DNA from: Calliopum simillimum
Lineage: Eukaryota; Arthropoda; Insecta; Diptera; Lauxaniidae
DNA: 64,000 bases
Reading direction: 5' to 3'
Assembly: GCA_951812925.1 (NCBI GenBank)
Contig: OX638371.1
Span: 79,183,697-79,247,696, forward strand
Positions within the stretch are counted from its first letter, which is position 1. The number at the start of each line of letters is the position of its first letter. Below, piece by piece: positions 23,305 through 35,530 of the stretch. The translations under genes and the position numbers were made by a program. Under the pieces are notes generated by a model, which was not told the origin of the DNA, made no database searches, and was given only the letters and a program-made list of their open reading frames with translations.

Positions 23305-23615
23305 AGTTTTGCCGAAGAGATATATAACCAAGAGATGCAAAGAAGCACTTGAGCAATTTTTCTTCGGTTTGTATTAGCCATAGACGGTAGCTTTGACGCA
23401 TTTAAAAGTTGAACGGCAGCGAAATTCAACCAAAAAATCTGTATACATCTCTTCTTATCCGGAAGCAAAGAGATATAAATAGATTTTTTTGTTGAATTAC
23501 GCTGCCGTTCAACATTTAAATTCGTCAAAGCTACCGTCTATGGCTAATAAAAACCGCAGAAAAATTGCTCAAGTGCTTCTTAGCATCTCTTGATTATATA
23601 TCTCTTCGGTTTTGC
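23305..23615. mobile_element. 300-bp palindromic MITE-like element
   Basis: The arms of about 150 bp are inverted copies: 'ccatagacggtagctttgac' near 23377 mirrors 'gtcaaagctaccgtctatgg' near 23525. The outer ends are 'ttttgccgaagagatatata' and its complement. It adjoins the dispersed repeat to its left. Confidence 0.85.
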
Positions 23616-24089
23616 GTAAAAAATTTATTATTGAGTATGGAACTTCGGAGTGTGCTTTTGCCATTTTGTCAAATTAGAGCGTGGTATTGTTTCTGAAGTT
23701 AGTCATTTGTACAAGTAGTTAGTTTGAAAGTTTGTTTCGTAAAGTTAAAAAAAAAAAAAATTCAATCAACAAATTAATAAACAGAAACTTAGACCAACTA
23801 ATACGTTTGTTCTGAAGTCATGATCGCAATTAATCATTTAAGTGAGAAAATTTTTATATTGAGCTCAACACACCCAACGATTCGATAAAAAAAAAACTAT
23901 TTAAACATCATCGTCCGTTAGTTTGTTTGGTTTAAAAGGTTTTTGTGTGACCTTCAATTAAAAAGATTTGGTGTCGAAAGTTTATTCCCAGTAGGTAACC
24001 CTTTATAACCCATTAACTCTTTAACGACTAAAATCAAGTATGCTTGTCGAGAGCTTTATAGTTTTTTAATTTCCTGGTGGTAGATGTAT
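23616..24089. other. AT-rich spacer, nothing recognised
   Basis: Low-complexity A/T tracts and unique text; no gene or shared repeat was seen. Confidence 0.5.
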
Positions 24090-25490
24090 TTATATCACGG
24101 TGTTCAATAAGATATCTTAATGAGACGACGTAGGGTACCTTTTTTTTTTTTGTTGAAATCAATAGTCCTAAATCTCCGGAATAAAATGATATGATTTTTA
24201 AAATCGAAACCCTGGCACTTATTTTTTTGGCAAAATGGGTTAATAGATAGTTTTTATAGGTCTTCTAAGGAAAGTAAAAAAATAAGTATATCACACAAAA
24301 ATCTACAATAGCCATTTTAAATGTATTTGTCGATGTTAATTCCGAATCCGGTCTCAAAATTGCTGTATCTTGTTTTGTTTTTGAGATATCATAGTTTAAG
24401 ATTGCTAAAAACATGGTTTAAGTTATGAAACGTGATATGGTGGTTGAGAGCTTCAGCATTTCTTTTCAAAAAATACCGATATCTGTCTTTTTTCCCGGAG
24501 ATGTATCCTCAAATGTTAAAAAACACGTTTTTTCAGTATTTCAGCTTACGATATTTCGGAGGAAAAAGGAGATATCGATATAATTAAAATTGAGTTTAAG
24601 GAGTAAAACTGAAACTTTTAATCACCATATCACGTTTCATAGCCAAAAATAATCTAGTCTTGTTATATCGCTTCAAAAATAGGCGAAAAACCGCTATTGT
24701 AGTTTTTGTTTGATTTCATTATTTTATTACTTTCCTTAGAAGATCTGTCGAAAATATCTATTAACCCATTTTGCTTGTACGGGAGGAGCCATGGTTTCTT
24801 GTCCGAGTTCACCCAGCTTTCGCTTAGATCTTGCATTTACAATTCTTAGTGTCTGAGTGAAATTTGGTTGGATTATCTCAAATAACGTTTTCAGTATAGC
24901 ATTTTTAAACTTTTGCTTATATGGGAGGTGCCACGCCCCCTAGTCTAAATTCGCCTAGTTTTTTCTCAGAGCTTAAGTTTACCGTCCCTAGTGTTTATGT
25001 GTGTTTTGTTTGCGTTCTCGCAAATAATGCTCCTTATATTGCATTTTGAACTTACTTTTTGTATGGGCGGTAGGCGTGTCCGTTGACCGATTCCGCTTAT
25101 TTTCAATCCCTCGAGCTAGCTTTAACGACGGAGGCAGAGTACCGAATTTCATTAAATTATCTTGCTCAGTTTTTTTAAAAAATGTACTTGCACGTACACA
25201 CAGCCAGCCAGACAGACGGACATGGCTATATCGACTCAGAAGGTGACGCTGATCAAGAATATATACACTTCTCTATACCTGCCATGCCTCCTTTTCTGCG
25301 TTACAAACGGAAGGACAAAGTGAATATACCCTGGGTGTAGGGTATAAAAATAGAAGTGCCAAAGTTTCGATTTTAAAAAGCATATCATGGTACTCAGGAG
25401 ATTTAGGACTATTGATTTCAGCAAAAAAAAAAAAGATACCTTAGGTCGTCCCATTAAGATAACTTGTTGAACACCGTGATGTAGGTAAAA
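24090..25490. mobile_element. Palindromic foldback element split by a Helentron
   Basis: The left arm (about 24090-24390) is mirrored by 24640-24774 and then, after an interruption, by 25351-25490. Examples: 'aaaatgggttaatagatagt' at 24235 mirrors 24755-24774; 'ggtgttcaataagatatctt' near 24100 mirrors 'aagataacttgttgaacacc' near 25456. The interruption at 24775-25350 is a Helentron fragment. Removing it restores a palindrome of about 825 bp. Confidence 0.85.
24775..25350 (-). mobile_element. DINE-1-like Helentron fragment, copy 2
   Basis: Its TATACCC end is intact (near 25350), with the GATCAAGAATATATACACTT block (plus-strand text) near 25250. The hairpin end is missing: the element begins abruptly within an internal repeat unit at 'cttgtacgggaggagcc'. 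It sits inside the right arm of the 24090-25490 palindrome. Confidence 0.8.
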
Positions 25491-26330
25491 TGTAGAGGAG
25501 ACTTGTGGCTGCAAATGCTGTGTGGAAAAGTTTTCTGCGATTTCAAGTGAGCCGACCCGGCAACCGGGAATGACTGGCATGTATTTAGAGAGCAATATAC
25601 ATATTTATATGGGGAAATCTCAGTAAGTGTGACTTTCGGTGTGAACAGGTCTCGGTTCGCCGAGTGAGCACACGTTGCACTTCCCATCCATTCTAATATG
25701 TCTGGGGCCCATATGGATAATGTTAAATATGAAAACATGCGTGTGCTACCGCCTGAAAGCCTTATTTTATAATTTTTTAACCGAAATTCGAGCAAAGTCC
25801 ACAAAACGCTTCCGTTATTGAGTTATAACTTTTGAGGCAGTTCAGCAGATTATTTGGGGCTTTCAGGATCTTTACCATGGGTGTTAAGACGTAAGAAAAA
25901 CCGCATTTCGTTAATGAACCTCCAGTAGAACGCTAGATACGAGTCTCTCAAGTTGTGTGAATGGTTTTTACCCGAAATCTGGTAATTTTCGGTTTGTAAC
26001 ATGCTGCTCTGGAGGCAATTGTTTTTTTCGGAATATTTTCCATGAAATATTATTTCTTAATATTATGACTAAAAGATATGCCCAGGCAGAAAGGTGTGCC
26101 ACCTCTAGTTCGGTGGTAACACACTTGAGAAGATGCACAAATGGCGATTTTTCATGCGTAAATGAGTCCAAAAAAAATTTTATTTTGAGAGGCACAACAA
26201 CCCGGGGGCACAAAACAGTCTCAAACCTTGCGTGATCATTTGATCTAGGGCAAATTAATATGTAAAAAAATCGCCCCCCAGTTCAAACGTGATCGAAAAA
26301 AGTAAGCTACGCAGGCTGAAAAATACTTCT
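25491..26330. other. Unassigned GC-richer stretch
   Basis: About 25490-25760 is noticeably less AT-rich than its surroundings ('gagccgacccggcaaccggg', 'ctcggttcgccgagtgagc'). Open frames of 116-119 codons on the minus strand do not resemble a known family. The origin is unclear: a decayed retroelement or host single-copy sequence are both possible. Confidence 0.35.
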
Positions 26331-28068
26331 AATATATCTAAAATTGATAATTCACGGTCCTAAATAGGGTGCCACATGTTTGAAAAATAGCCATACTTAT
26401 ACACAAAATTAAAGCTATTTTATTCTCGTTATATAAGACTCTAGATGAGGTTGATGCTCTTGGGTAAAGGTTCACTTCATTTCAATGAATCCGAGATATA
26501 ATTTTAACTGATGCTGTTAAAAGTAGCGCTGTGATCGATGGCAGGTCTTTTCTACTAATTGTCTTACTGAAGTTACAAGCCAATTTCTATCAAATCAGTT
26601 TTAGAACACTTCAATAATTTAGTCACGAAAAGAAAATTTTCGTAATGGGCCTTTTTCTTAAACATTCAAACTAAAAGTCATTAATCTATAAACATATTTA
26701 ACTAAAAAAATTCCAAATTAATTTTTAAATAACTGTAATTATATTAGTAATTATTTAAAAATCAAATTCTATTCAATTTGAAATGTAGATCACCTTCAGT
26801 CGGAAAAATACTTGCGCCCATTTCACACCCAATGCGAAGACGCAGCTGCAGGCTGAAATTTGTTAACTTTATCTTCGTCTTCTTCGTTATTAACACGTAC
26901 ATACATACAAACAATCATAAAAAAACAACATTAACACACATACATAAGTAATAAATTCAAAGTAGTCCAATTAAACCAAAATGAATGACTTCAGTCGCAC
27001 GAGTAATGAATAAATTATTGCGATGTGTAGATTAAGTATTTTCTGTCTTTAGCGCACGTTAATTTTAAATACAACAACTGGCACCAAATGAAATGAGTTT
27101 CTCGATTTATGAAGAATACAACAACAAAACATTTTGTTTGTTTTTGTTGTTGATAAAGAGACAGATATGAAAAACACCCAATTGGACAGAGCATTGGCGG
27201 TGACTTGCAGAAAATGATTTTGTTTTAAATACATAAGGAACAGTTTATGTGTACAGCCTTGGCCAAAAGTATTAACCACCCTACAATTTTAAACTGAATT
27301 AAAAACTTTTATCTTTTTTGCTATGTTTAATCTTATTTATTAAATACAATCTATCTAATTAGGATAGCATTATATAATACATATTATGTATACAAAACTT
27401 TTAGCCAATTGTACGAGCTTTCTAATGGTTGAATTGGTTTTTAGGGTTAAAACGGATTTCGGAAAGTTTTGATCCTTTAAAGATATAATGCTAAACTTTT
27501 TTCCTATTTTTTGATTTGGCGGATATTTCAGTATAACAAAGATCCTATTAACAGAAGAGCAATTCAATTTCTAAAGTGCTTTTAAAATTTGGGACCAAAA
27601 TAATTTTATCCCTCGGGCTTTTTTTCAAGTGCTTGTTTCGTATTCGTGCCTTAGACACGTGCCCACTTCTACTCTGAATCCAATTAAGCAAAATTTTTGA
27701 GTTTTTTGGAAAGTATTTCTCAATTGAAAAGCTATACCAACATATAATTGTGATTAAAAATATTTGCTTTAAAAATAAAATTTTCCTACTGGGAGTTTTC
27801 TCTCTCCATTTCTCGGCTTATTTCCTAATACAGACGTAGTTGCAAATGACAACAAACGACTTGAGAGCGCGCGTAGCTGTCAAAATGAAACAAAATAATT
27901 TAATCCGATGATTAGTTGGTGGTTGTAGATAAGGGATTTACGAACACAGCATTAAGATGAGCCAAATTATTGCAATATGTTGACAAACTTTGACCTGTAA
28001 ATGGTGCGCATCACGATATACTTTGGACTTTTTGCAACCATGCGTTAAAATTAAAAAAAAAAAAAAAA
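26331..28068. other. Intergenic spacer, no gene seen
   Basis: AT-rich, with short tandem 'acatacat' and 'caacaacaaaa' tracts. It has few recognisable transposon ends and may be host single-copy DNA. Confidence 0.5.
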
Positions 28069-30830
28069 CTAACTAAGGGTGTAACCTTTGGCCTGGCCAA
28101 ATATTAAATACCCTACTCTGCAGTATTTTGAAAATTTATAGTTTTTAGTGTCTGAGTGAAATTTGGTTGGCTTATCTCAAAAAACATTTTCAGTATAGCG
28201 TTTTGAAGCTTTTGCTTGTATGGCAGGTGGCACGCCCTCTTGTCTGAGTTCGTCTAGTTTTAACCTTAGTATTTCAGTGAAATTTAGTTGGATTATCTTA
28301 AAAAACTCTTTCAGTATATCGTTTTGAAGCTTTTGCTTATATGGGAGGTGCCACGCCCTCTTGCCCGATTTCACCCAGTATTTGCTCAGAGCTTGCGCTT
28401 ACAATTCGTAGTATATGGGTGATTCTTAGATAACTGTGCTTTTTCGAGTTGTAAAATTGGCAGATAATTTTTTTGGATTTTTGCAAGTTTCTTCATGCTA
28501 TCTTATGTAAACACACTCTTAATACTCACCTTTTAAGTAGATCAACTACAAGTGTGAATTTACGGCTTTGAGGTCGAAATTAAGAAATTTTGCTGCCACG
28601 TTTGTGACATTTTAGCCACAGTATGATAAAATTATGGTTTTGAAGCGTTTTGATGAGAGATATATTGCATATAATGACAAATTTACACTTCAAGACTAAT
28701 TTTGCAACAGTGTCATGTCTCCAGTGGTCCATTTTTTTATACCCTACCGCCCTAAAGATCAACTATGGTTTCCTGTCCTCTGTTTTTATAGCCGTTTATG
28801 GTGGATTAGGATCTCCTAATTACGAATCTGATCTTGATTTTTTTCTATTACATCAGTATCCTTAATTATCCTTGCTCAAAAGTGAAAAAATCACAGTTTT
28901 GGCATCTACTTAACAAAAACAGCAACTAGTAAAATTAATTTTTGTCAATGGATTCAGACAGCCGAATTTATTATCAACAAGACATAATTTACCGTTTTTC
29001 AATTGGATTCCTAGTTTCCGAGTTATAAGCCTTTAAAAAAAGGATACCTCTCAAGAACACACAAAGGATTTTCTGAACCGAAAAATTAACAAAAATGGTA
29101 AGTTTTATTATTTTTATCAATAATATAATTTATCACAAAAATTTTAAGCCCTTGCAGACTAAAATCGGATGAAAAAATAAGGCTCTATTGTAGATTTAGT
29201 GAATGAACAGATGAAATTTTGATTCTGTTAATTTGCAAAGCAATAGTTTAATAGGGTCATTCACTAAATCTAGCATAGAACCGTCATTTTTCATGCGATT
29301 ATGGTCTGCAAGGTCACAAAATTTTTGCAATTAAATATGTTATTGATAAAAATAATAAAACTTGATTTTTTGTGACTTTTCGGTCTCGAAAAATCCTTTG
29401 AATGTTATCGAAAGATGTCCTTACTTCAAACGCATATAACTCGGAAGCTGGAAATCCAATTAAAAAACGGTAAATTATGTCTTGTTGACAATAAATTTGG
29501 CTGTCTGAATCCATTGACAAAAATTAATTTTAATTGTTGTTGTTTTTGTTCTATAGCTTTAAGTAGATGTCAAAACAGTGATTTTTTCACTTTTGAGCAA
29601 GGATAACTCAGGATTCTGATGGTGTAGAAAAATGTTTGTATTAAAAACATAATTAATAGCCTTCAACTTAACATCTGTATACACAAACTTTAGATCGAAA
29701 CATGTTTTTTGCAGACTGATAAAAAGTGCCACGTTTGTGACATTTTTGTAGTTTATCGGTCATTGTAAAGCACGCTTTTGGGTTCAAGATTTTTCCGAAA
29801 GAATTTGGGGTCAAGTATGCAAATCCTACAAAAAAATTGTTTCATGCATAAAATAAAATGTACTACCTGGGAGCGCCGAGTGCCACGTTTGTGACCATAA
29901 TTTTTAAAAAAAACTGTTTTTGTTTATAAACTGCCCTATAAAACGTAAACAGATTTCTTTTTGGACGCGTCTGGACATAATGACCTTTGGTTGATAGATA
30001 GTGATCAGAATTAATGCATATGTATTGCAATCTATTGACTGAAACAGTAGTACCATGCAGTAGTAGCATAATGCTTTCAAGAAATTTTTTTTTTCCAAAA
30101 CTAGGGGACAGTTTTCAATTCAAAATTGTGCCCTCTAAAAATTATTTAAAACTGCAGATGAGCTCAGAATATTATAGCCTTAAGTATTTACTTAATATGT
30201 GTAGTAACTTGTTTTCTGTTCCATTTCCGTTTTTGATCGTTTTTCATCGTTTTGTGTTTAAAAAGCAGGGGTAGGACATGCCACGTTTGTGACATTTGGG
30301 GTATATTTGCAAACTTTCACAGTAGACCAATAATTATTTGGTAGTAAAATTGATCCGCTCTATTAGAAAAACATAGTTTCTAACTAATAGCGTAATTTTT
30401 TGTGAAAAAAAGCCTACTGTATAGGCGAAATTGCCAGAGGACACAAAAAGTACAGTTATCTGAGAATCACCCATATGCGTGTATTTTGGTTGCATTGTCG
30501 TTAAAAACACTCCTAAGGTTGCATTTTGAACATATTTTTTGTATGGGCGGTAGGTGTGTCCATTGACAGATTTCGCTCATCCGACGAGTTAACTTTGATC
30601 ATGGAGGCAGTGTGCCAAATATCATCGAATTATCTTGCTCAGTTTTCCCAAAAAATGTATTTCCGCACACAGCCAGCCACCCAGCCAGCCAGACAGACGG
30701 ACATGGCTTTATCGACTCAAGAGGTGACGCTGATCAAAAATATATATACTTTTCTATATCTGCCACGCCTCCTTCTCTGCGTTACAAACGGAAGGACAAA
30801 GTGAATAAACCCTTGGTGTAGGGTATAAAA
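28069..30830 (-). mobile_element. DINE-1-like Helentron, copy 3, interrupted
   Basis: The hairpin end (GTAACCTTTGGCCTGGCC in plus-strand text) is at 28081 and the TATACCC end near 30830. The element is split at 28416/30473 by a 2.06 kb foldback transposon. Joining 28069-28416 to 30477-30830 gives a normal element of about 700 bp with two to three internal 142-bp units and a (CCAG)n tract near 30670. Confidence 0.8.
28417..30472. mobile_element. Foldback transposon with ATAT duplication, 2.06 kb
   Basis: The ends are inverted: GGGTGATTCTTAGATAACTG on the left, and GGGTGATTCTCAGATAACTG read inward from the right. It is flanked by ATAT (28413-28416 and 30473-30476). An inner inverted repeat pairs about 28930-29230 with 29230-29530 ('ttcagacagccgaatttatt' near 28951, mirrored near 29500). 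The motif GCCACGTTTGTGACATTT recurs in direct orientation near 28595, 29728 and 30280, with a shorter form at 29882. No transposase is present. Confidence 0.85.
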
Positions 30831-31040
30831 ACTAATAAGGGTGTAACCTTTGGCCTGGCCAAATATTATATACCCTACACTGTATTATATTGAAAATGTT
30901 TTCAGCATAGCGTTCTGAAGCTTTTGCTTATATGGGAGGTACCACGCCCTCTTGTCCGAGTTTGTCTAGTTTTAGCTCAGAGTGTGCATTTATTGTCTTT
31001 AGTGTCTGAGTAAAATTTAGTTCGACTATCTACAAAAAGG
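30831..31040 (-). mobile_element. Truncated DINE-1-like Helentron, copy 4
   Basis: A second hairpin end ('gggtgtaacctttggcctgg') starts immediately after the TATACCC end of copy 3, so the two lie head to tail. It stops after about 200 bp within an internal unit. Adjacent insertion of the same family is common for Helitrons. Confidence 0.75.
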
Positions 31041-31354
31041 CACACTACTGAACGCTTTCGTTTCAATGGACATTATTTGTTCCGGTACTCTAAATACATA
31101 TACTTGTTTCTGGATCGCGTGGCACCGCCCACTTTTTCACTAAAAATTAATTATCCTGATGCACTTGCCTAAAATGCACTAAACAAACAAGTATGCCTCT
31201 ACCGTGGTATCAAATCCCGTTTCCCCCTACGAGCAATTCCACAGAAAAGCCTCACTAATTTTAATCGTCATAAAAAGTGTTTCATTGGTTTTGAATAAAA
31301 CGCAAATGTTTAGGGATTTTCCAAATATTTTATTTCGTTCGAGGGGTCCCACAA
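31041..31354. other. Repeat-derived flank of the mariner-type relic
   Basis: It includes a 'ggcaccgcccactttttcac' core like the short-period repeats elsewhere. The rest is unassigned and may be the 3' flank of the transposase relic on the minus strand. Confidence 0.4.
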
Positions 31355-31970
31355 TGGGATTATGTATGGAAAATTATTTCGCGGATATGTTCACCGCGAC
31401 AATTCCGTAGATATCTCACTCTTTCGGCTATATTTTCGATGATATTTTACAGTATGGCCTCCGGAATGGCCCGAACCACCGATTTAATATTGCCTTTTTG
31501 GCGGCCAATTCACTTCACCGCGACGAGAAATTACACGGTTCGGGAATTTGCTACGCAAAAAGTCCAAATTAAGGCGAGTTGTGCGTGGTGTAGTGCCGTC
31601 CCTCATAACATTCAAACCCTGTGCTTCAACCTCCGGCACAAAATAGTCCGCCAAAATAGTGTGGTACCGCTCAGTGGTGACATTTTCGGTGATTCAGTTC
31701 TCATCTTCGAAAAAAAAAAAAACGGCCCGACCCATAAACCGCACCAAACCGTGACTCGCGGTGGATGTATTGGCTTCTCCGGAGAGCTCCATGATCACTT
31801 GAGGATTTTCCGAGATATGGTAGTTTCGCTTGTTAACATAGCCGCCGAGGTGAAAATGAGCCTCGTCCGAAAAGATGATTTTTTTGTATTTTTGAATTTT
31901 TTGGAATCGACTTGGAATTTAAGATCCAAAATTCGACGATTGTAATGCCTTGGTCTTTCGTGTAACGATC
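31355..31970 (-). pseudogene. Tc1/mariner-superfamily transposase relic
   Basis: On the minus strand the pieces in order are: IIFSDEAHFHLGGYVNK (near 31845-31885, with the first catalytic Asp), HGLVRFMGRAV, FPNRVISRRGEVNWPP (near 31505-31560), and a C-terminus ending RGEHIREIIFHT followed by a stop near 31362. The order matches a family of DDE transposases common in insects. A poly-A run near 31710, frameshifts and in-frame stops break it, and the segment with the last catalytic residue is deleted. It cannot make an active enzyme. Confidence 0.8.
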
Positions 31971-32279
31971 CATAACTAAAATCCTATACTGTCACGATGA
32001 AAATGACACAAAATATGGCGGACAAGGGTCGATAATATATATTTTAATCGATAGAAAAGTACCACACCTACTATTGGTACACACTTTATTTGATTTTTGA
32101 ATGATATAATTAATTAGATACTATCCAACGTTTTCTAAATCTGACATTTAGTACTGTCGTCATTGAAGTATCGTGCAAGGAATACTGTGGCTGTCCTCCG
32201 CTACGAAAATTGACAACAGACCAAGTTAAATACTTGCAGGTTAAAAAACCAGAAAACTTCATAGGGCTCTCGAAAAATT
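31971..32279. other. AT-rich spacer, nothing recognised
   Basis: No gene or shared repeat was seen; it may contain the decayed 5' flank of the transposase relic. Confidence 0.4.
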
Positions 32280-32720
32280 ATTATTACTAGAATCGCCCAG
32301 TGTTCAAAATTCGTCCACAAATGTATTATATTATTTCGGTACTTTTTGGACACTTTTAGTACTTTTTTTGCTATTTGGTACAAAACAAAAAATTTTTATT
32401 TATCATCCCTGGTACAATGATAAATGTGAAGCGAAAAGAAAACAATAAACATGCCAGTGTCAGTCAGCTTTTTGTCTTTATCTTTGTGCTGTATCCTCTT
32501 TTCAGCTCTGTGTGGCCGTGTATTTTCTCGTTGTTAATATTGAAAAAATCGCATTTAATTTTGCCTCGTTTAATGGCAAAATATTAAAATAATTTTAGTT
32601 TTGTGCACACTTACACATAAATACCTTTCTAATGATGTATAAATCAAAGTCATGCTCCATTTCCAATATAGTAAAAAAGGTAGGACAAATTTTTGTCTTG
32701 CGTATTAATATATAGATTAA
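32280..32720. repeat. Dispersed repeat, copy 2 (pair at 22850-23262)
   Basis: It starts 'ttactagaatcgcccagtg' and ends 'cgtattaatatatagatta'. The body aligns throughout with 22850-23262. Neither copy contains a credible coding frame. Confidence 0.75.
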
Positions 32721-33523
32721 AAGAGCTCTTTGTGTGATTAGATAGGCTGGTAAAGTTGCATTGCTTGAAAAACTGTTTTTGATAATTTCCGAGTCGAAAT
32801 ACCGGGTTTCTTTGTAGAATTGCCCTGACGAGGCATAGTATCGAATAGTTACGCAGTCCTGCATGGGTTTTCCTCTCCGAATTTTAAAAAGCGATTTCTA
32901 TAAATTTGAGTACGCTAATTACGATAAAAATAGTGAAAAAATTCCAGCACGTAACAATTGTCAGAAATTTAAGTTTTACTTAAGTGTCTTTTTTGTATAT
33001 ACAAGACTACCACTCCTATACTACTGAACGTATCAAAACCATACAAATGTTTTTTTGGTGCTCCAACACATTCATAAGAAATATGGGATCGATTGGATAA
33101 AGGGGTGCTGTACTCCTCATACAAAAAAAAAAAAAAACTCTAAATAATTGAAAATTTTATTTGAGTCGCTCCTACGCCCATACCAGTAGGTATATTGAAA
33201 CCATATTAACACCATATATCCGCCTGATATTTCGACAGATTTGCCTTGATAATGGGGGTAGTTCAATGGAAGTACGGTGCGCTCGGTACATAAAGAAAAC
33301 ATACCAAAAACAAAAAAAAAAAAAAAAAAACATAAAAAGCATTTCTACTTACTTTACCTGCATTATAAACTTGATATCTGGATGAATATTAAGCATAGCA
33401 ACTATCTAGACCGTACGGGGAGCACCAAAAAAATATATAGTGCATGAATGGTTTAAATATGTTGAGTATTTTAGGCGTGATATTAAAGAGTAATAAGTTT
33501 TCAAATGCTGCACAGGCGAACAA
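32721..33523. other. Spacer with a small inverted repeat
   Basis: 'tttttttggtgctcc' near 33049 is mirrored by 'ggagcaccaaaaaaa' near 33419, enclosing about 360 bp. This may be a decayed MITE. Short-period repeat text lies near 33160-33280. No gene was seen. Confidence 0.45.
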
Positions 33524-35311
33524 GGGTGCCCCACGCCTGTCCTGTGGGTGATTTGAATACAATTTTCGAGTACCCCATTTTTTTTACGGAATTCTGTTAT
33601 ACATCGTATTTCGAAATGTTTTTAATAAAAAATTTCAAAATCCTTAGAGCACTTCGGAAATGATCGGCTAACGAACGATTTCCATGTTGCTTTAGCCGAA
33701 GCAAAAAAAGATAATTCTGAAAAATAGTTCCAAATGAATTTTTTTTTTTCTGGAATTGTATTCACTAATGGATAAATAATAGCGTGTGAAAAGTACATTG
33801 CAAAATCGTATGCCCAAAAAAAGTTATTCAAGGTCAAAAGTTGCGAAAATAAATTTTTTTCAATTATTTCGCTTACGGCTGCAATTACGAAAAAATAGTG
33901 GTCGACAGTTATTTTCCGAGTCAACAGTTGTTTAGCTTCAATAATATACTATGAAAAAGCCTCCAACATTTTTTTCCTATTACTCATGGTTTAGGAAGTA
34001 TGTCAATTTAAATAGTTTTACAACTTCGCGATATTTTTATGTTGTATTTTTTAAACTGAGATAACTCTCGAACGACTAATCGTACAAAAAAAGTAACTAT
34101 AAATTTGTTTGTAGAAAATTATATTTCCTACAAACCATTCACAGCTCTTTTTTTCGTAGGACCTTTGGTTTAGGAGATATTTTTCACAAACTGTTCAAAT
34201 TTTGAAAAACTAGTTTTTAGGGAAATCTCTAGAGCTGTTTTCGCTTGATAAAAACTAACGGGATCTATTTTATTAACATTTACATGATCTACAAATAATA
34301 TTTGATACATATATACGAAATAATAATCGTTCAATTTTTTTACTTGGAAAAAAAAAAAAAAAATGGCGCATCTTGTGTGAATTCTTTAAGTTTTGAATTT
34401 TGGTCTAGTTTTTATGAATTTTTTATTAGATTTGAAGACGTGAATGTTCGAAATTTTTACGTTTTTGCCATTTTTTATTTTGTTTTTTTTTAAGTAAAAA
34501 AATTTCACGATAATTATTTCGTATATATGTATCAAATATTATTTGTAGATCAGGTTAATGTTAATAAAATAGATCCCTTTACTTTTTATTAAGCGAAAAC
34601 AGCTCCAGAGGTTTCTTTAAAAACTAGTTTATCAAAATTTGAACAGTTTGTGAAAAATATCTCCTAAACCATAGGTCCTACGAAAAAAAAACTGTAAATG
34701 ATTTGTAGGAAATATAATTTTCTACAAACAAGTATATAATTACTTTTTTTGTGCGATTAGTCGTTCGAGAGTTATCTCAATTTAAAAAGCAAAACATATA
34801 AACATCGCGAAGTTTTAAAACTTTTTAAATTGACATACTTCCTAAACCATGAGTAATAGGAAAAAAATGTTTGAGGCTTTTTCGTAGTAAATTATTGAAG
34901 CTAAACAACTGTTGACTCGGCAAACAACTGTCGACCACTATATTTTCGTAATTGCAGCCGAATGCGAAATAATTGAAAAAAATTTATTTTCGCATCTTTT
35001 GACCTTGAATAACTGTTTTTGGGCATACGATTTTGCAATGTACTTTTCACACGTTATTTTTTATGCATTAGTGAATACAATTCCGGAAAAAAAAAAAATT
35101 CATTTGGAACTATTTTTCAGAATTATCCTTTTTTTGCTTCGGCTAAAGCAACATGGAAATCGTTCGTTAGCCGATCATTTCCGAAGTGCTCTAAGGATTT
35201 TGAAATTTTTTATTGAAAACATGTCGAAATACGATGTTTATTAGAATTCCGTAAAAAAAATGGGGTACTCGAAAATTTTATTCAAATCACCCACAGGACA
35301 GGCGTGTGCCC
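33524..35311. mobile_element. Palindromic foldback element, 1.79 kb, arms about 815 bp
   Basis: The ends share ACGCCTGTCCTGTGGGTGAT (left, near 33533) and its complement at 35285-35304. The arms match nearly base for base to a spacer around 34345-34490; for example 'ttactcatggtttaggaagt' near 33981 mirrors 'acttcctaaaccatgagtaa' near 34838. Each arm contains a roughly 100-codon open frame reading outward (33622-33924 minus, 34912-35244 plus) with the shared stretch LTLNN(F/C)FWAYDFAMYFSH. I do not recognise that peptide. Confidence 0.9.
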
Positions 35312-35319
35312 ATATTTAA

Positions 35320-35530
35320 ACTACGAGAGTAATTTCCAATGTGTTTTTTGATGCTGAGCCCAAATCCGTTTACGGAATTGCACTATTACGTCAGAATTTC
35401 GAGCAATTTTAAAATAATGGTGAAAAACACACAATTTTTCATTATTTTGAGGTTGTGAAAATTAGAAAATCTCAAAATCCTGACGTGATGGAATTAAACC
35501 AAGTTCAGATTCGTGATAAGGAGGACCCAA
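35320..35530. repeat. Small diverged inverted repeat
   Basis: 'tgagcccaaatccgtttacg' near 35355 is partly mirrored near 35495-35515, and 'ttttaaaataatggtgaaaa' near 35408 is mirrored by 'ttttcattattttgagg' near 35437. It resembles a decayed MITE of about 200 bp. Confidence 0.55.

Noticed and set aside
25236..25804. Minus-strand open frames of 116-119 codons
   Set aside because: They cross the junction between a Helentron, a foldback arm and an unassigned block, so they are composite and accidental.
31439..31945. 168-codon plus-strand open frame
   Set aside because: It is the antisense of the transposase relic on the minus strand.
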